Origin: Candidatus Harpocratesius repetitus
Lineage (GTDB): Archaea > Asgardarchaeota > Lokiarchaeia > Sigyniarchaeales > Promethearchaeaceae
Length of the DNA stretch: 64,000 nt
Assembly (NCBI GenBank): GCA_021498095.1
Contig: JAIZWK010000001.1
Span: forward strand, 926,448 to 990,447
Direction of reading: 5' to 3'
Shown here in pieces: positions 63,864-64,000 of this stretch. The notes below the pieces were generated by a model, which saw only the letters and a program-made list of their open reading frames with translations, had not been told where the DNA came from and searched no databases. The translations under genes and the position numbers were made by a program. Each line of letters begins with the position of its first letter. Within the stretch, counting starts at the first letter, position 1.

Positions 63864-64000
63864 ATGAGAAGTGAACATCTAATGGATATAATACCGAAAA
63901 TTTTTGCTTTATCTGCTTTAATAATTGCAATGCCGTTATTTTGGCCGGTGCTTTTGTTTCTATATAAATATGGAGATGAAATAATTATAGCAACATTATT
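63864..64000 (+). CDS. Start of a membrane protein, cut by the window end
   Basis: The frame is open from the ATG at 63864 (or 63882) to the window edge, giving 45 residues. They form a hydrophobic segment (IFALSALIIAMPLFWPVLLFLYKY), then GDEIIIATL. It begins six bases after the preceding gene, in the same direction. It is an integral membrane or signal-anchored protein; no family can be assigned from this fragment. Confidence 0.55.
   Translation, partial: MRSEHLMDIIPKIFALSALIIAMPLFWPVLLFLYKYGDEIIIATL

Overview
The window is 64 kb of A+T-rich archaeal chromosome and most likely comes from an Asgard archaeon. The transcription and RNA machinery is archaeal/eukaryote-type: TFE, two TFB paralogues, unsplit RNA polymerase subunit B, subunit H, a Sm-like protein, Rio2, Cbf5, Pelota, a probable KEOPS Cgi121 subunit and a tRNA-Pro. 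Beside it sit Asgard-like signatures: a Ras/Rab-type GTPase fused to a Roadblock/LC7 domain, a small ubiquitin-like protein ending in Gly-Gly, and a giant surface protein. No rRNA or other lineage marker is present, so the class (Loki-, Heimdall-, Hod- or other) is not assigned.

Layout. 1-2820 (+): 3' end of tfe, the ubiquitin-like protein, a cyclophilin, Rio2 kinase and a small membrane protein. 2834-7263: a methyltransferase, the Sm-like protein, a class II aldolase-like gene followed by a LarA-family gene broken by an in-frame stop, a bacterial-type P-loop kinase-like gene and tRNA-Pro(CGG). 7782-15610 (-): an information-processing block with rpoB, rpoH, an RsmC-like methyltransferase, Cbf5, a tiny ORF, the Roadblock-GTPase fusion and a membrane-anchored unknown. 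15831-19447 (+): a tight run of phosphoribosyltransferase, Cgi121-like, Pelota and radical SAM genes. 19479-27045 (mostly -): an unusual radical SAM protein, a nucleotidyltransferase, an unknown membrane protein, GNAT, TFB, DsrE-like, ADP-ribosylglycohydrolase (+), SlyD-like FKBP and a second TFB. 27374-30507 (-): a complete four-subunit 2-oxoacid (probably pyruvate):ferredoxin oxidoreductase operon, porGDAB. 30910-32283 (-): a leucine-rich-repeat protein. 32499-62807 (-): one uninterrupted gene of 10,102 codons, almost half the window. The right edge has a structured intergenic region and two small + strand genes, the last one cut by the window end.

The giant gene is the outstanding object. 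It encodes a multi-pass N-terminal membrane anchor, about 8,000 residues of predicted outside-facing Ig-like beta modules rich in N-x-S/T sequons, Ca-binding DxDxDG loops, a roughly 1,000-residue coiled-coil arm that appears to be inserted within an Ig-like module, a late hydrophobic hairpin, and a C-terminal region containing a Lys-rich block of different composition. It looks like a cell-surface fibre or adhesin with a possible intracellular or effector-like end. The LRR gene directly downstream on the same strand may be connected.

Other points of note are: the Gly-Gly ubiquitin-like protein; the cis Roadblock-GTPase; both TFBs having an adjacent Cys-Cys in place of the first CxxC of the zinc ribbon; a COG2108-like radical SAM protein with CX5CX3C instead of CX3CX2C; a LarA homologue lacking cofactor-binding residues and carrying a stop; TGATCA arrays upstream of the Sm-like and second TFB genes; and a candidate unannotated RNA near 63.0-63.26 kb. 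All family assignments come from reading the sequence and remembered motifs; no database search was possible.
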